DNA of 64,000 nt from Echinarachnius parma (Eukaryota; Echinodermata; Echinoidea; Clypeasteroida; Echinarachniidae), in the NCBI GenBank assembly GCA_037951105.1, contig JBAMJV010008219.1, positions 49,842 through 113,841 of the forward strand, read 5' to 3'. Below are positions 22,001-33,897 of this stretch, piece after piece. Both the position numbers and the translations under genes were made by a program. Each line of letters starts with the position of its first letter. Position 1 is the first letter of the stretch. The notes under the pieces are model-generated. The model had not been told where the DNA came from and did not search any database. It saw nothing but the letters and a program-made list of their open reading frames with translations.

Positions 22001-22858
22001 TCCTTACACGGGGCTCAATATATCAACTTTGGGAATCATTGTGGAAATTATGTTTTTGGGCAAAAATAAATTTCCTCGATCCCCTTATCATTATAATATC
22101 ATTTTCCCCCTCAATATCCCCCGTATTAATCTCATTATGCAAAACAATATTGGAGAAAGACACGTCCTTTATACACAGGGCATTTAAAGGTATACATAGC
22201 AGCTGCTTAGGATAGGTTTCAGAAATTAATACGTAATTGACAAAACCAGTTAATTCAAATAGTACTCGAAATGGTTAAGATGCCGAAATTTGAAATCTAG
22301 AATCTTTAATAACCCGTTCCCTTCAATATTCTGCCATATCCATACATCTTATACATAGCCCACCTGGTTCCAGTAGGCAAGGCCTGGGGTTCAGGTGCAG
22401 AAATATAAGGCGAAATTTTATGCAAAAATGTTCCGCGCCGATGGGACTATCATCAACGTTTCAGTCTGCACTCCCGCCTCAGCCCCACCATGTATTCGTG
22501 ACTACACGCTTAGATCACTGCGCATCAGCTGCCCACACGCTTTCCATATGCATAGGTACATTATTAACATAAGTAGCGCCGATTTATATGCAAAAATTAC
22601 ATTGATTCTCTACACAATTTGCTGTATTTCATTGGCAATGTTCGATCTAAGAGTCGTTTATCAATGGAATATGCTGGTCAAAATCAATACTATGTACATA
22701 ATTATGTCTCTCTATAGTCGAGCGATACAGCTTGTATGTAAGCGGTTAAACATGTGAAAAGGTTATCCGTGGCATTATAAAAATTTATATTGATGTTCGT
22801 TGATCGTCATGACAAAATCATCCACGTTACCTTCAGACGGTCGTAATTAATGTCTTAT
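19100..22858. other. No gene recognised
   Basis: Mostly AT-rich, single-copy-looking DNA. The exceptions are the degenerate GGGCAAA-type repeats at 20270-20610 and a C16 run at 21694-21709. Short frames (for example 21543-21908 and 22395-22757 on the plus strand) cross low-complexity sequence and show no domain. Confidence 0.4.
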
Positions 22859-23096
22859 GGCCCGGTCACATATCACCGGATAGCGTAAACGGACGCCCGA
22901 CGAAGAGCATGATTTTGTAATCCGTTCTTATGCGTTTCTTGTCCGTTCCTTGTCAGGCGATGTACGTTGTTCTATCCCGCGGAATGTGTAGTGCATGAAG
23001 CAATGGAGACGTCTTTCATCACCGGATAATTTGATTACGAACATTTTCTATCCGTCGAGCGACCGTTAAGGATATCCGGTGATATGTGACCGGGCC
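22859..23096. mobile_element. Inverted-repeat element, GGCCCGGTCACATATCACCGG termini
   Basis: GGCCCGGTCACATATCACCG at 22859 is mirrored exactly at 23077-23096, with weaker pairing inward (GTCCGTTTACGCTA-like segments). The length is 238 bp with no ORF. A degraded relative lies at 51512-51610. The target duplication is unclear, so the superfamily is not assigned. Confidence 0.7.
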
Positions 23097-24408
23097 TTTA
23101 TAAACGGCGTGGTGGCCTATGATATTTGGACATGCCAGTAACAATGGCTATTGATACAATGATGACTGTGACCGGTTCCCCGTTTCCTTCCGTTGGTTTT
23201 TGTTGTAATAACGCCCACCTAGTTTCGTCTTTGAGACGTGAGAGCCTTGCAGTAGTACAATGTGACGTCAGAACTATTAAAAGTAATTAACATCATATCA
23301 AAATCATTGTCCGAAAAAGTTTAATTTCGGGGGATGTAAATATTGAGACCTTGATCGATTTTTATTGATTGGCAGGATAAAAAGAGAACCAGATAATCAT
23401 AACTTCTTTTTATAGATCGTGCCATTTCCATCTCCCTCTCAATGATAATTGTCACAATACGTTTCGTTTATCGCAATTATTGGTAGAGTTTATATTTAAA
23501 ACGTGAGGTCTCGTGACAGGATATTGCAACGCAAAGTTGCATTGATGCAGTTTTCTCCAATTATTCTCAAGTACCACTAGACATCCATAATGATAATTCA
23601 TTGTTCTTTGTTTGTTGTTGTTGCAAGAATCCACAAGTGCAGCTTTCTCCGTCATTGTATACGTTGAACACGTGGGCGATAACGAAAGAATAATATTTGA
23701 AAAAGGCAGTATTTTCACATAATTATCATTCGTCGGGCTGACGCATATCTTGCCGTGTTTACTTGGTCCACTTTTGGGGCCAGTGAAACTTTATACGGAG
23801 GAATTATGGATTTGAGCGGGGGAAAAAAATCAGGCAAGAAGCCGCTAGAGGGAGTGGATTTCGTCCCTCGTTTTCGCTCGTTTCAAGTTCAATAAAATGG
23901 TACATTTCGACGCGTAGAGATGTAACAAAAGGGGCTGAAGTAAATCTTCGGCGACAGTTTGAAATTTTAAACTCGGCAGTGATTCTCCCCACTGTAACAC
24001 AAGAGGGATGACGACCAGCTCAGATTTCACATCTACGAGAATAGCAATCATTATGTCACCCTGAAATCGAAGAAGTAGATTAACAATAAAAACATGCTCT
24101 GTAGGTTTTTCTTGTATAACTATTTCTCTTTCAATCGCCATCGGCGAATCGCATAATTATACGAGCCTTTCATTTGTTTGTTTCTTTAGAACAACAAATT
24201 ATATTTGGTTATATCTGTTACCACCATGTTTTGCTAACTGCACGTCGTTCTATTTTGACTTCTAGGATTCATTCGTCAGTGGATATATATGGTCGACAAA
24301 TTGTACGAAATATTTGTTTGGGGAAAAACATGTTTGTTAAAAGGTGATTTGGATTCGTAACTCTTGCGAACGCCTTGCGCACGGTGCGTTATGCGCGCTT
24401 GCTCAGTG
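23097..24408. other. No gene recognised
   Basis: Short frames only; the 98-codon minus-strand frame at 23845-24141 has no recognisable domain. No internal repeats are seen. Confidence 0.4.
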
Positions 24409-24797
24409 TTAAAGGGATCTAGTAACTTTGTTGACATGTGCAAAAAGTGATGAGTGGTTGATAGATACAATGTATATTGTTGTCATCTGATATGTCCACT
24501 GGATGTTGGGTACAAATTTCAAGTTAAATGGTCGTTATATGGCCGAGTAGTGAGCAAAAATGCAAAGTGATATTCACTAACTCATTGCAATCACTTTGTA
24601 CATGGTTTGGACGATCCAGTGGACAATTCAACATAATGAACACTTCAATCGTAAATATCTTTTTAACGGAAGGGAAAAAAAAAAACGAAACCTGCCCCAT
24701 GCTGTTATTTTTAATACGAATACAGCATGGTATGAGGGAACCGCTAGAATTCCAATTGGATTTTGAGGATTTGGACAATGTTACTAAGTCCCTTTAA
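24409..24797 (+). mobile_element. T1-family TTAA element, copy a
   Basis: TTAA-AGGGATCTAGTAACTTTG at the left and ACTAAGTCCCT-TTAA at the right. The interior contains GACATGTGCAAAAAGTGATG, ATATGGCCGAGTA, GCAAAGTGATATTCACTAAC and GAACCGCTAGAATTCC. At 389 bp it serves as the reference copy. It has no coding capacity. TTAA flanks with AGGGA ends match the TTAAAGGRR signature of Kolobok/T2-type MITEs. Confidence 0.88.
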
Positions 24798-25315
24798 GCA
24801 GTGCGCACAAAGTAGCCTATACTAGTTCAAAATGGCAATCCGCGGTGTAGCATCCACAGAGTAACTATATCATCCTCACGCCTGACATTCTTTAATCATC
24901 GCGTTTCAGATCATAGCCGCTTATAAATACAGTCTTGATATAATCTTCTCAAATAAAAGAGGACATCAATGTACTAGAGGCCAAAGTCCACTCCGTGGAT
25001 GTCGTGAAGGAACCCTTTACAGGGTGGCCCAAACAAAACGGAACGGGATACTTGCCATAATGAAGAAACATGATAACTAGGTTCACGGGATAGGGCATCT
25101 GTTACGAATAAAAAATTATACCAAGAACAGTAATTTTGGTCGAGTAGTTTTTGTTTTAGGACGTCTTAAGTGAGACTATGTCAGGTTCCCATTTGTGTAA
25201 ATTTTTACAGGGTCAGTGCCTGATAAATCGCACTTACTGCCCGTCATAGCATCGAGTAACGATCAATGCGGGCACTATTGTTAGTGCGCATCCAGATGTG
25301 TAGAGAGAAGATAAC

Positions 25316-25668
25316 TTAAAGGGAGCCAGTAACTTTGTTGACATGTGCAAAAAGTGATGAATGGTTGATGCAACGTATATTGTTGTTATCTCATATGTCC
25401 ACAGGGTTTTGTGTGAAAATTTCAAGTCAAATGGACATTGTATGGCCAAGTAATGAGCGAAAATGCAAAGTGATATTCAGTAACTCACTGCACTCACTTT
25501 GTACACGGAGGAAAAACTCGCCCGGAGTTTTTCTTATCTGAATACTTCAATCATACATATCTTTGTAACGAAAGGGAAATTAGAAAAAAAATTGAAAAAG
25601 GTATAAGGGAACCGCTAGAATTAAAATTTTATTTTGAGGATTTGGACAATGTTACTAAGTCCCTTTAA
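25316..25668 (+). mobile_element. T1-family TTAA element, copy b
   Basis: TTAA-AGGGAGCCAGTAACTTTG ... AAGTCCCT-TTAA. It shares the T1 interior, but the central spacer is replaced by a strong hairpin GAAAAACTCGCC/GGAGTTTTTC near 25512-25535. The inverted copy at 35601-35986 carries the same hairpin, so the two form a sublineage. Confidence 0.88.
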
Positions 25669-25772
25669 GTATTGCGGTCATATACCACACATATCATGAA
25701 TAATGTACAGTGACAGATTAAACTTCGTATAAAGTTGCAAAATAAAGTATTCCAACCGTATAGGCAACAGTG

Positions 25773-26008
25773 TACAGTGTACCCAATAATTATTTGGACA
25801 CATTGAAAAAATCACTTTAATTTAAATGATGCTAGAACAAATTTTGAAGAAAATGTTTGGTAAAAAGCTGCCTAAAATTCATTGTATGTGTTTATTAAAT
25901 GCTGCTTTGTTGAAATCAAGATAAAATATAAGACCATTTTTGAAAAATTATCAAAATAGTTAGTTTCCTATTTTTCAGGGTGTCCAAATAATTGTTGGTT
26001 ACACTGTA
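25773..26008. mobile_element. Tc1/mariner-like MITE
   Basis: Between TA dinucleotides, CAGTGTACCCAATAATTATT at 25775 pairs with the complement of AATAATTGTTGGTTACACTG ending at 26006; TTTGGACA follows inside each arm. CAGTG ends with a CAATAATTATTTGGACA core are characteristic of Tc1/mariner termini. At 236 bp with no transposase it is non-autonomous. Confidence 0.82.
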
Positions 26009-26672
26009 TGTGTGAACCATCCGTATAGGAGAAGTAATTGGAATATAACAATCGGTTTGTAACGATAATATAGTCAATTTGTAGTTTCTTAAATTCACCT
26101 GGACCAGAACGTAACTTCCGCTTTAAAGCAGGACCATAAATTACTAAGTAACATTTCATTTATAATAATATGACGATGATATTATACACTGGGCGAACAT
26201 GAACAGTTCAGGAAAGTACATTCGCGTTGGTAAATCCGAACAACTAAAGAGTATATAGTCGGACAAATTAATTCCGTATCGTACATGCGTTTTCTTGTAC
26301 TTTTCTTCCAGTGGATTCCGAATTTGGAACAAGGATCTTAATCGTTGGGGACAGCTGTAATGACAAATGATGGAACACTTTGGTAATAATCCATCCGGAC
26401 TCATTACTCGACGACTGTGTTTCGAGTCTATATAAAAGGCTCTCTACCACGAGCAATATTGGTCATACAACCAACAGAAAGGGCATTTAGAATACAGCGA
26501 CCGTCTTTAGAAATAATTTGCACGAATATTTTAAAGGTCAGAGTTTATTGAACACTTTAAACAACAAACATTCATTGAAAATATAAAGATATAGTTATAA
26601 TCGAAAGTTGTTGGAACCAATGAAAACTTAAAGCCTTATGAAAGCAATTCCAATAAAAAAAAGTCTCCTTTA

Positions 26673-26690
26673 CCCCCCCCCCCCCCCCCC
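26673..26690. repeat. C18 homopolymer
   Basis: Eighteen consecutive C on the plus strand. Confidence 0.9.
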
Positions 26691-26939
26691 TTTAGCTCAA
26701 GAAAGAAAAAAACAGCCCCACCAAAGTACTGATCACACCGTCACACACCTAAACCGTCACACACATACCTCAGACACCCATTCCAGTATATCTGCTCCTT
26801 TTTGTTATTTCAACCTGAAGAATAATTAATTGACAATATAGAAAGCTGTCGCATTCAACTAAAGAGAGGAGAAACCCAAAACCTTAATACTAATTAGCGA
26901 GTTCTCTATAATTTCCACAAAATACAATTAATCATATTA

Positions 26940-27545
26940 CATGTATTTTATGGTGTTCCCATTTTCGCAAGTGAACCCCTACTTTACCCTTTTTAATAGC
27001 AACTTTTTGTTCTTCTTCTTCATAATCCAAAGTAATTGTTTGTATTTTTCGTACAGAAGGAAGAACACTTTTTTATTCTAGAAGAATAAATAGTATGCTT
27101 TAACAACAAAATAATAGAATTACAATATTTTACTCTATATGATCTACCTGCCAATCCTACAAACATTATTTTCCAATCAACATTCCTAATTTCAATCAAA
27201 TCAAAATATTCAATTATATCTAGCCAAAACCTTTGTACGTATAAACATTAAAAAAATAAATGTGAATATGTCTCAACCTTATTTTTTACAAAAAGAGCAT
27301 AAATTATCACTAACAAATCCAAACCTAAATAAATGTTCTTTTGTATATAAAGCCCTATGCAATAATTTATATTGAAATTCTCTCAATTTACCCCCCAAAA
27401 CTGTACTCTTGAATCTAAAACATATATTCTTCAATTCTTCATTACTATAATCAAAATTGTTATGTCCATCCCCAATACACAAATTATATTCCTTTTGAAG
27501 GCTTTTAACTAAATATTCATAATGCCTAGATTTTAAATCTACACA
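26940..27545 (-). pseudogene. Decayed LINE ORF2 C-terminal fragment (L1/Tx1-like)
   Basis: The upstream part (about 27545-27279, minus strand) reads through LREFQYKLLHRALYTKEHLF and ends SDNLCSFCKK, the Cys-containing segment near the C-terminus of L1/Tx1-group ORF2 proteins. Downstream, after stops and frameshifts, the frame resumes near 27060-26950 with LPSVRKIQTITLDYEEEEQK and GKVGVHLRKWE, again typical of that terminus. The EN and RT domains are absent, so this is a 5'-truncated dead copy. It abuts a CA/CG/C23 low-complexity array on its 5' side. Confidence 0.7.
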
Positions 27546-27607
27546 CACATACACACACGCGCGCGCGCGCACCCCCCCCCCCCCCCCCCCCCCCACACAC
27601 ACACACA
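27540..27607. repeat. Compound (CA)n(CG)n C23 (CA)n array
   Basis: ACACAC, then GCGCGC, then 23 C (27572-27594), then CACACA. Three simple-repeat types follow each other directly. Confidence 0.9.
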
Positions 27608-27697
27608 TGCCTGGATAATTATTCAGTGGAAAGCTGGTATTGCGAAACCTGTCAAATATTTATATACAACCTTTTATATAAGTACGTGCATGATTAT

Positions 27698-28108
27698 TGT
27701 GAAAGCGATCCATTAATTAATATTTTTCCCAAAATTGATATTTGAGACTTTAATCATATACCAATATCATTGGATGGTTCTTGCGAATGATATCTGAGAT
27801 TTTCATAGAAAAGGAGTAATGTTTACCTAGTAGAAAAAAAAATCGAAAATCGATGGCTGATTTTATCCCGATCGTTAAATTCGGATACTATGGAATATTA
27901 AGTGTACGAATTCGAATACTCGTTACTACGGTCAAAAACGTGTAAAGACGCTTTAAAATCCAATCTTAAATATCTTCATAATTAGGGACACATTTGAAAA
28001 ATCAGAACCCATTTCATTATTATGTTACCATAAGCCGAACTACAAAGTACAAGACAAGTGTGTAAATAATTTTGGTTGAATTTTTACAAAGTTAATGGAT
28101 CACTTTAA
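27698..28108 (-). mobile_element. T3-family element, near complete
   Basis: The left end is GAAAGCGATCCATTAATT (one or two changes from AAAGTGATCCATTAACTT). The right end is AGTTAATGGATCACT-TTAA at 28108. Interior blocks match 48677-49077 in reverse orientation: CTTTAATCATATACC, ATGATATCTGAGATTTTCAT, TTTTATCCCGATCG, GAATTCGAATACT and CAAGACAAGTGTG. It is non-coding. Confidence 0.8.
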
Positions 28109-28597
28109 GAAACGATATTAACAGTATTTGTTCAATTTGTTTAAGTCATACAACTATTTTTTTCTTTTTCGAATGCTAGATGGATGCATTTATAAGTTCT
28201 CTCAGATTTGACAAAGCTCACTTACAAGTCTATATATATGCAGTGTTCATGCATGCCCCGTTACTTTCCTCTTACTTATCATGCTTATACTATAAGTCAT
28301 ATAAGTATGAAACGAGTTTATGTTGTTAAATTAGCGCTTTGTTATTGAGATATATTAATTTAACCTGAGAAAGAAAAAAATGAGAACTATTTCTACCATG
28401 TATATGCAAACCTGTAGGCTACGTCAGTGGGTTGGCGAATGGCACTTTGCATTTTCCCTCATTTCTCGTACCATGAGTGAAACCTTCCAACATCGCTCAG
28501 TGCACATTATTACCAGATGACAGAACATACGCATAATTATACGCCCTGTGTTTGTGTTCGGTACCATTCAGCTACTATAACCCTTCAAGGTTGCTAT

Positions 28598-28962
28598 TTA
28601 AAGGGATCTAGTAACTTTGTTGACATGTGCACAAAGTGATGAGTGGTTGATACAATGTATACTGGTGTTATCTGATATGTCCACTGGGTGTTGTGTGAAC
28701 ATTTCAAGTTAAATGGATGTTATATGGCCGAGCAAAATGCAAAGTGATATTCACTAAACTCATTGCACTCATTTTGTACCCAGTTTTCGCGGTCCAGTGG
28801 ATAATTTAACATCTGAAAACCTCAATCGTAAATATCTTTTTAAAGGAAGGGAAATGTAAAAAAGCGAAACCTCTCCCATGCATTTATTGTTAATACGAAT
28901 ACAAGGTATGAGAGAACCGCTAGAATTCCAATTGGATCTTGAGGATTTGGACAATCCTTTAA
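28598..28962 (+). mobile_element. T1-family TTAA element, copy c
   Basis: TTAA-AGGGATCTAGTAACTTTG at the left. The right end is shortened to GGACAATCCTTTAA, lacking the GTTACTAAGT segment. The copy at 60340-60712 has the same shortened end, so both may come from one truncated master. Confidence 0.85.
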
Positions 28963-29223
28963 ACAAAAAATACTTTAATATCCAGTTGTCATCATCGGGC
29001 ACCTTGGTGACAAAGCTATTATAATATCATAATCTACGGTCTCCCTTCCGTTGATGGCTGAGGGATCGAGCAATGTTCATTTACCTAAAAGCAAACTAAA
29101 TCATTTGCATCTTCCGTGTCAGCTTGAGTTTTCCAACACTGATAAGCTTGAAAGGTTTGAGGCAAGTCGAATGTCGAAAAAATATATTTCCAAGCAAATG
29201 TGCCGTCCACATATATAGGTTAA

Positions 29224-29375
29224 CAGTGGCGTAGCGTGGCTGGACTGATTGGGGGGGGGGGGACGCAAATTATTTGGGGGCACACCTTATGTATTTCTTT
29301 GTTTTTTCAAAAAATCTCCCCTTATGTTTTCTATTGTACATTTTTTTTCCAAATTATTGGGGGGCTACGCCACTG
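29224..29375. mobile_element. hAT-like MITE with G12 tract
   Basis: CAGTGGCGTAGCG at 29224 and GGCTACGCCACTG ending at 29375 form terminal repeats. GGTTAA flanks both sides (29218-29223 and 29376-29381), a 6-bp duplication. The interior has a G12 run and T-rich sequence. CAG...CTG ends with a 6-bp duplication fit the hAT6 type. The length is 152 bp with no transposase. Confidence 0.75.
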
Positions 29376-29499
29376 GGTTAACTATTGGAGGAGCTGTCAC
29401 CTTGAAATGTTTGAAACAGATGAATGGCGCCATACAAGTGCTGTGAATCATTACTTAGTTATGACACCTATCGATTTCCTTTAACGTCAAATGTGACTC

Positions 29500-29660
29500 G
29501 GCTTCGTATAAAACCAGACGCGCGGTGCCATCTTGCGAACGTCTCGCGCACAGAGCGTACAAGCCATCCAAGTCATCTGCTTCATTACAAACAAACTCAG
29601 CTTTATCGATTTCCTCGTTAAAGGTGACTCGCTTGCGTAAACCAGACGCGCTTTTTGGAG
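29500..29660. repeat. Short direct duplication
   Basis: GTGACTCGGCTTCGTATAAA ... CCAGACGCG at about 29490-29522 recurs as GTGACTCGCTTGCGTAAACC AGACGCG at about 29621-29650. Confidence 0.5.
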
Positions 29661-29668
29661 ACCGGAAA

Positions 29669-29938
29669 GGTAAACTTCTCTACGTCATCAGAATTGCATT
29701 GTAGATTAATTTGGGAACTACATGAACCAATCACAGAGCAGTTCACAGTGTTGTCACCAGATCGAGGTCAAGAGAACAAGTTCATATGCATAAGTTACCA
29801 TGGATCCCATTGTTCTCATAAGCGTGATCAAATCTAGGACAGTGCGCATGAAAATAAGCGCGATAGGCTACGCGCTACATATGATGATGATTGGTCAAGT
29901 CTTTCTAGGTCAACCGCGATGACGTAGAGAAGTTTACC
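29669..29938. repeat. Inverted repeat, GGTAAACTTCTCTACGTCAT arms
   Basis: The 21-bp arm at 29669-29689 is perfectly complementary to 29918-29938. It looks like a MITE, but the outer boundaries and duplication are not clear. The inner sequence is unremarkable. Confidence 0.65.
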
Positions 29939-30107
29939 AAAAACCGCGTCACTCCGCCATCTTGCCCATGTACAAAGTCTATGTGACACGTGACTTGCAC
30001 GCGATAAGTGGGCCTTCGTTTATTCATAATTCTATGGTTCTGGTTTTGGTGTTTTGCTAAGCGCACAAACTAGCCAGTTTGAACCTGTTCGGACCTGGCA
30101 TCTGTAT

Positions 30108-30478
30108 GAGATCTAGTAACATTGTCCTCAAAACTTTATTAGCAATCTAATGGTTCTCTCATACCTTGTTGTATTTGTATTACCAACAGAAATGTGGAAC
30201 AGTTTTTGGTTTTTCGAATTGCCTTTTCGTTAGAAAGATAATTACGATTAAAGTGTTCAGATATTTACCTATCCACTGGATAGTCATATTATGTGTCAGT
30301 GCAATAACTTTTTATAGCACATATAACTTTGCATTTTTGCAAATTTGTCGGTCACATGACATTCGTTTACCATGGCATTTTCACACATTACTCAATGGAC
30401 ATATATCAAATAAATGCACATTTTATCAACCATTTCCCAGTTTTGGTACATGTTAACAAAGTTACTGGATCCTGTAAT
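30108..30478 (-). mobile_element. T1-family element, copy d, eroded ends
   Basis: AGATCTAGTAACATTGTCC at the left and GTTAACAAAGTTACTGGATC at the right, with the T1 interior in reverse orientation. The TTAA-AGGG termini are mutated. The central hairpin is CTATCCACTGGATAG. Confidence 0.78.
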
Positions 30479-31082
30479 TCATATGCATGCAGATGTGTGC
30501 TTTTTCTTCAAAATTTAATCTTAAATAGATTGCTTTTGACTTAGATACGAGCGAATATATTTTAAAAAGAGGAAACAAAATAAACCCTAGCAATAACAAA
30601 AACAGCACTAACAAAATTATAAACAAGATCAACATTAGTAGCGTTGAATTTACCTCACTTTTCCTGAATATCTATTCGCACATGATACACTTAATAAATG
30701 CACACACACGTTACCATAATAGTACAATATGTCACGTGTGACAGAATCATTACAGAATCTAGGATAAATGTTAATCAAGGAAAAAAATAAGAGGAAATAA
30801 TACGTTTTTGTCGTTCTAATCACTGATCATGCTGATTGTATGCGCCCCTTCGCATGTAAGTAATTAGAATCATGATCGCGGACAGGAAAATGTGGGTTTC
30901 CGTGCCGTATTAAGTGAAAACTCTTGCGAATGCATGTTCTGTATAGGCCCTAGGCGATTCGGGTATATTATGTACACTATGATGTTTACTTCAACATCAT
31001 CATTAACTATTTCAGCAATACGCTTCTAAACACCTGCCTAATTTTACTGTTCCTGATTTTAGGGGTAAATACCTTTTTTGTC

Positions 31083-31475
31083 TTAAAGGGATCTCGTAAA
31101 ATGTGTTGATATGTGCAAACAACTGACGAAGTTTTAATAAAATGTGTATTCCCGCAATCTGATATGTCTACTGAGTGATGTCTGAAAATTCCATGGTAAA
31201 TGAATCTCATATGACCGGGTAATGAGCGAAAATGCAAAGTGATATTTGCAAACTCATTGCCCCGACTCTGTACACAGTTGAAAGTCTCCACTGCAGACTT
31301 TCAAATCATATAACTTAAATCATACGTATCGTAATAACGAAGGACACGTTTATAAAAGAACATATAAACAAATTCCATGCTTCAATTGGTAATACGAAAA
31401 CAAGAAGGTGCATGAGAACCGCTATAGTTCTAAATAAGTTTGGTGGATTGGAACAATGTTACCAGATCCCTTTAA
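31083..31475 (+). mobile_element. T1-family TTAA element, copy e
   Basis: TTAA-AGGGATCTCGTAAAATGT ... TTACCAGATCCCT-TTAA. The central hairpin is GAAAGTCTCC/GCAGACTTTC (about 31280-31303), different from those of copies b, d and g. Confidence 0.85.
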
Positions 31476-31506
31476 ATGATAAGCATCCATCGCATACCGT
31501 ATAGCA

Positions 31507-31747
31507 TATGAAGAGCTTAATTCCAAAAGGCGCTAAATCCACTTTTTCAACTTTCCAGGAAAACAGGTTTCTTTGCCCAGCTTTGTACACATGCCTATGG
31601 AAATATATGAAAATGGAAAGCTCCATATTTGTTATTTTTATTGTGTAATTTGTCCTAAAAATTTGGATTTCTAGATAGCTACTCATATCGTTACCTCAAT
31701 TTGTATGGAAAGTGGATTTAGCGCCGTTTGGAACTAAGCTCTTCATA
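31507..31747. mobile_element. G-family MITE, copy 1
   Basis: TATGAAGAGCTTAATTCC at the left is mirrored by GGAACTAAGCTCTTCATA at the right, with GGCGCTAAATCCACTT and its complement next inside. TA lies at both ends. The length is 241 bp with no ORF. The other five copies are at 38161, 44195, 47946, 49262 and 55990. Confidence 0.82.
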
Positions 31748-32789
31748 ATAGAGGAAGGTGCAGGAAACTAAGCCACTTTGTAGGATGTCGATCAGTCGAT
31801 GTATTTATCCGAGGTCGACAAAAATATCCTTCTTGTCACAGGTGCTTGCAAATAAAACAACGAAGCATTAAATCCAACCATTAATCATAATAGTAAACAC
31901 GTGCACGTGTATAAATACGACCAATCATACAATCAATTAAAATGGCAGATTAAAGCTTACCGTTTTGTATTTTGGTTGAAGTTCGCATGCAATGACATAT
32001 ACCTAGTGTCACATTATGATATAATTATGTTAAAACTTCACCTGCCAAATTTCACTGTTCATTTTATGAATAGATACATATTTTTTTCTGATGTAATTAA
32101 CAAACATCGAACATAGCAATAAATTAAAATTATGCTACTTTATAAGATGTCGATGCATTAATTTTTGAAATTGGTTTACCTTTATTCCACTACAACGAGA
32201 GAGGAACGGTGGTTATTTTGTATTTGGATGAAGTTCGCATTCAATTGCATACATTGACATTCGAAAACAAAATGCCTTAAATGTTCACCTTGAGATATAT
32301 ATTAAATAGATAAAACTCTATATAACCATAGACGAACGGACAACCTTTTTTCTATGGGGCAGATCAATTTTGCACGAATGTCATCATTCCCGCATTCACC
32401 GTTATAACATTTCGAATTTGCCTCAAAATTGAAAGAGTTCTCTCCAAAATATTATTTTGAGCAAGAATTGGGTGATTTCGCCAAAATATGAGATATCTAT
32501 CGAATATCTACACGTTTACAGTATGTTTGCTTTTTGTTTAACTTATCGGGGTTGCAGTTATTTCGACCCCCTCCCCCTGCCACCCAACAATTTTCTTTGT
32601 AATTGAGTCACCAGCGATAAATTAAGTTAATGTTCGGATGTTTTGATAAATCTACTTTCCCCAAACCGTAAGCGCATTCATTGGAGCAAGTTAAGATCAC
32701 GGAGATGGCTCATTGTATCGCATTTTAATGGTGTTGACCTGGTGCGAATTATACACACCATAACGGGGACCTGGGGGTGTTTCACAAAT

Positions 32790-32835
32790 TCAATTCAATT
32801 CAATTCAAATTTTATTTAATTCAATTCAATTAAGA
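32790..32835. repeat. (ATTCA)n-type minisatellite
   Basis: AATTC/AATTCA units are repeated in two clusters around ATTTTATTT, inside the left arm of the surrounding element. Confidence 0.75.
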
Positions 32836-33110
32836 TCATGAAGTTGATCCTAAGTTGAACTTAACCCTAAGTTGGACCTAACATCTATGGAAAGCAGATT
32901 CTCTTTGTACATTTGTTAAAAAGAGTTCTTTAAACATGCCTGCAATGTCGATAAAACAAAACATTAAACGGTTCTTTTATCATGATAGAGGATTCAAGTT
33001 TTTGATGTAAAATTTTGTAAAAATTGTAAATATTCAAATGTTTTGTACTTGAATTTTTCTTATTCCGAAGCTACAAATGGCTTTCCATTATGTTTTAGTC
33101 CAACTTAGTG

Positions 33111-33540
33111 TTAAAGGGTACCACCACCCAAAAATAATATTCTTATAAATGAAAGGTAACATCTTTAGTATTCCATTCCATCAACAAAGTTCACAAAAAT
33201 ATGTTTCCAGAAAAAATATATATTATATAATTGGAAAACGCATCACCATTCTAAAGCGTGCGTTCATGGGTCTGCATGTACAAGACTACTTGTCCAGAGC
33301 GAACGAATCGCCCGGGATTCTATTGTCTCCAAACGTACGCGTGAAAAGCATTGGCGCACTCGCAAATGTTTGGCCCGTACGGAACCAGGAAATAGTAGTG
33401 GTTCCGTAAGTGGTGGAAATTAATTGCTGTGTTTATGAATTACACAACCCTTTGCAAAATGTTGGGTATCTATTTGATATCACAAAACGGTACCAAAACA
33501 TATAATTATGTGTTGTTCTTTGCCTGGTGGTCCCCTTTAA
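33111..33540. mobile_element. T4-family TTAA element, copy a
   Basis: TTAA-AGGGTACCACCACCC at 33111 and GGTGGTCCCCT-TTAA at 33540. It shares ATTCTTATAAATGAAAGGTA, GTCTGCATGTACAAGACTA and CAAACGTACGCGTGAA-like blocks with the inverted copy at 46733-47294. Similar 60-80 codon frames appear in both copies because the DNA is similar; they are not convincing genes. Confidence 0.82.
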
Positions 33541-33575
33541 GTTTGACTTGGGATCTTTGTGAAACACCCCCCTAT

Positions 33576-33897
33576 ATAGTCTAGTACGTAGGTGTGCATG
33601 CCTTCATGATTCATAACATTATAAACCCAGTCTTGACGCCTCTATGACTGTAATTTTGCGATTGACGCGGGTAATAAACTAACAGTCCTAATTGGGGGGG
33701 GGGGGGGGGGGGGGCGCAGTCGAAAGCCATGTTTTAATGGGGGTGTCTGCCCTGGTGCGGTTAAAGTAGACCAGTACGTATAAAGTGTGCATGTATTCAT
33801 GATCCATAATTATCATATACCCCGTCTTGACGCCTTCATGACTATAATTTTTGCGATTGACGCGGGTAATTAGCTAACATTCCTGATTAGGGGGACC
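33576..33897. repeat. Tandem duplication with G21 between copies
   Basis: Two copies share AGTACGTA, GTGTGCATG, TTCATGAT, CATAA, GTCTTGACGCCT, ATGACT, TTTTGCGATTGACGCGGGTA and AACTAACA or AGCTAACA blocks, at 33580-33693 and about 33770-33890. A 21-G run (33694-33714) separates them. Confidence 0.7.

Larger units (their letters stand above)
32773..33572. mobile_element. GGGGGTGTTTCACAAA element with nested insertions
   Basis: GGGGGTGTTTCACAAA at 32773 is mirrored by TTTGTGAAACACCCCC ending at 33572. Next inside, AAGATC and TAAGTTGAACTTAA pair with TTTGACTTGGGATC. The arms are interrupted by an (ATTCA)n stretch at 32790-32835 and by a complete T4 element at 33111-33540. A second degraded copy lies at 43297-43612. 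Confidence 0.72.

Noticed and set aside
33149-33409. 86-codon frame with similarity to 46844-47038
   Set aside because: Both lie in copies of the T4 element; similarity is at DNA level, with different strand context and no domain.
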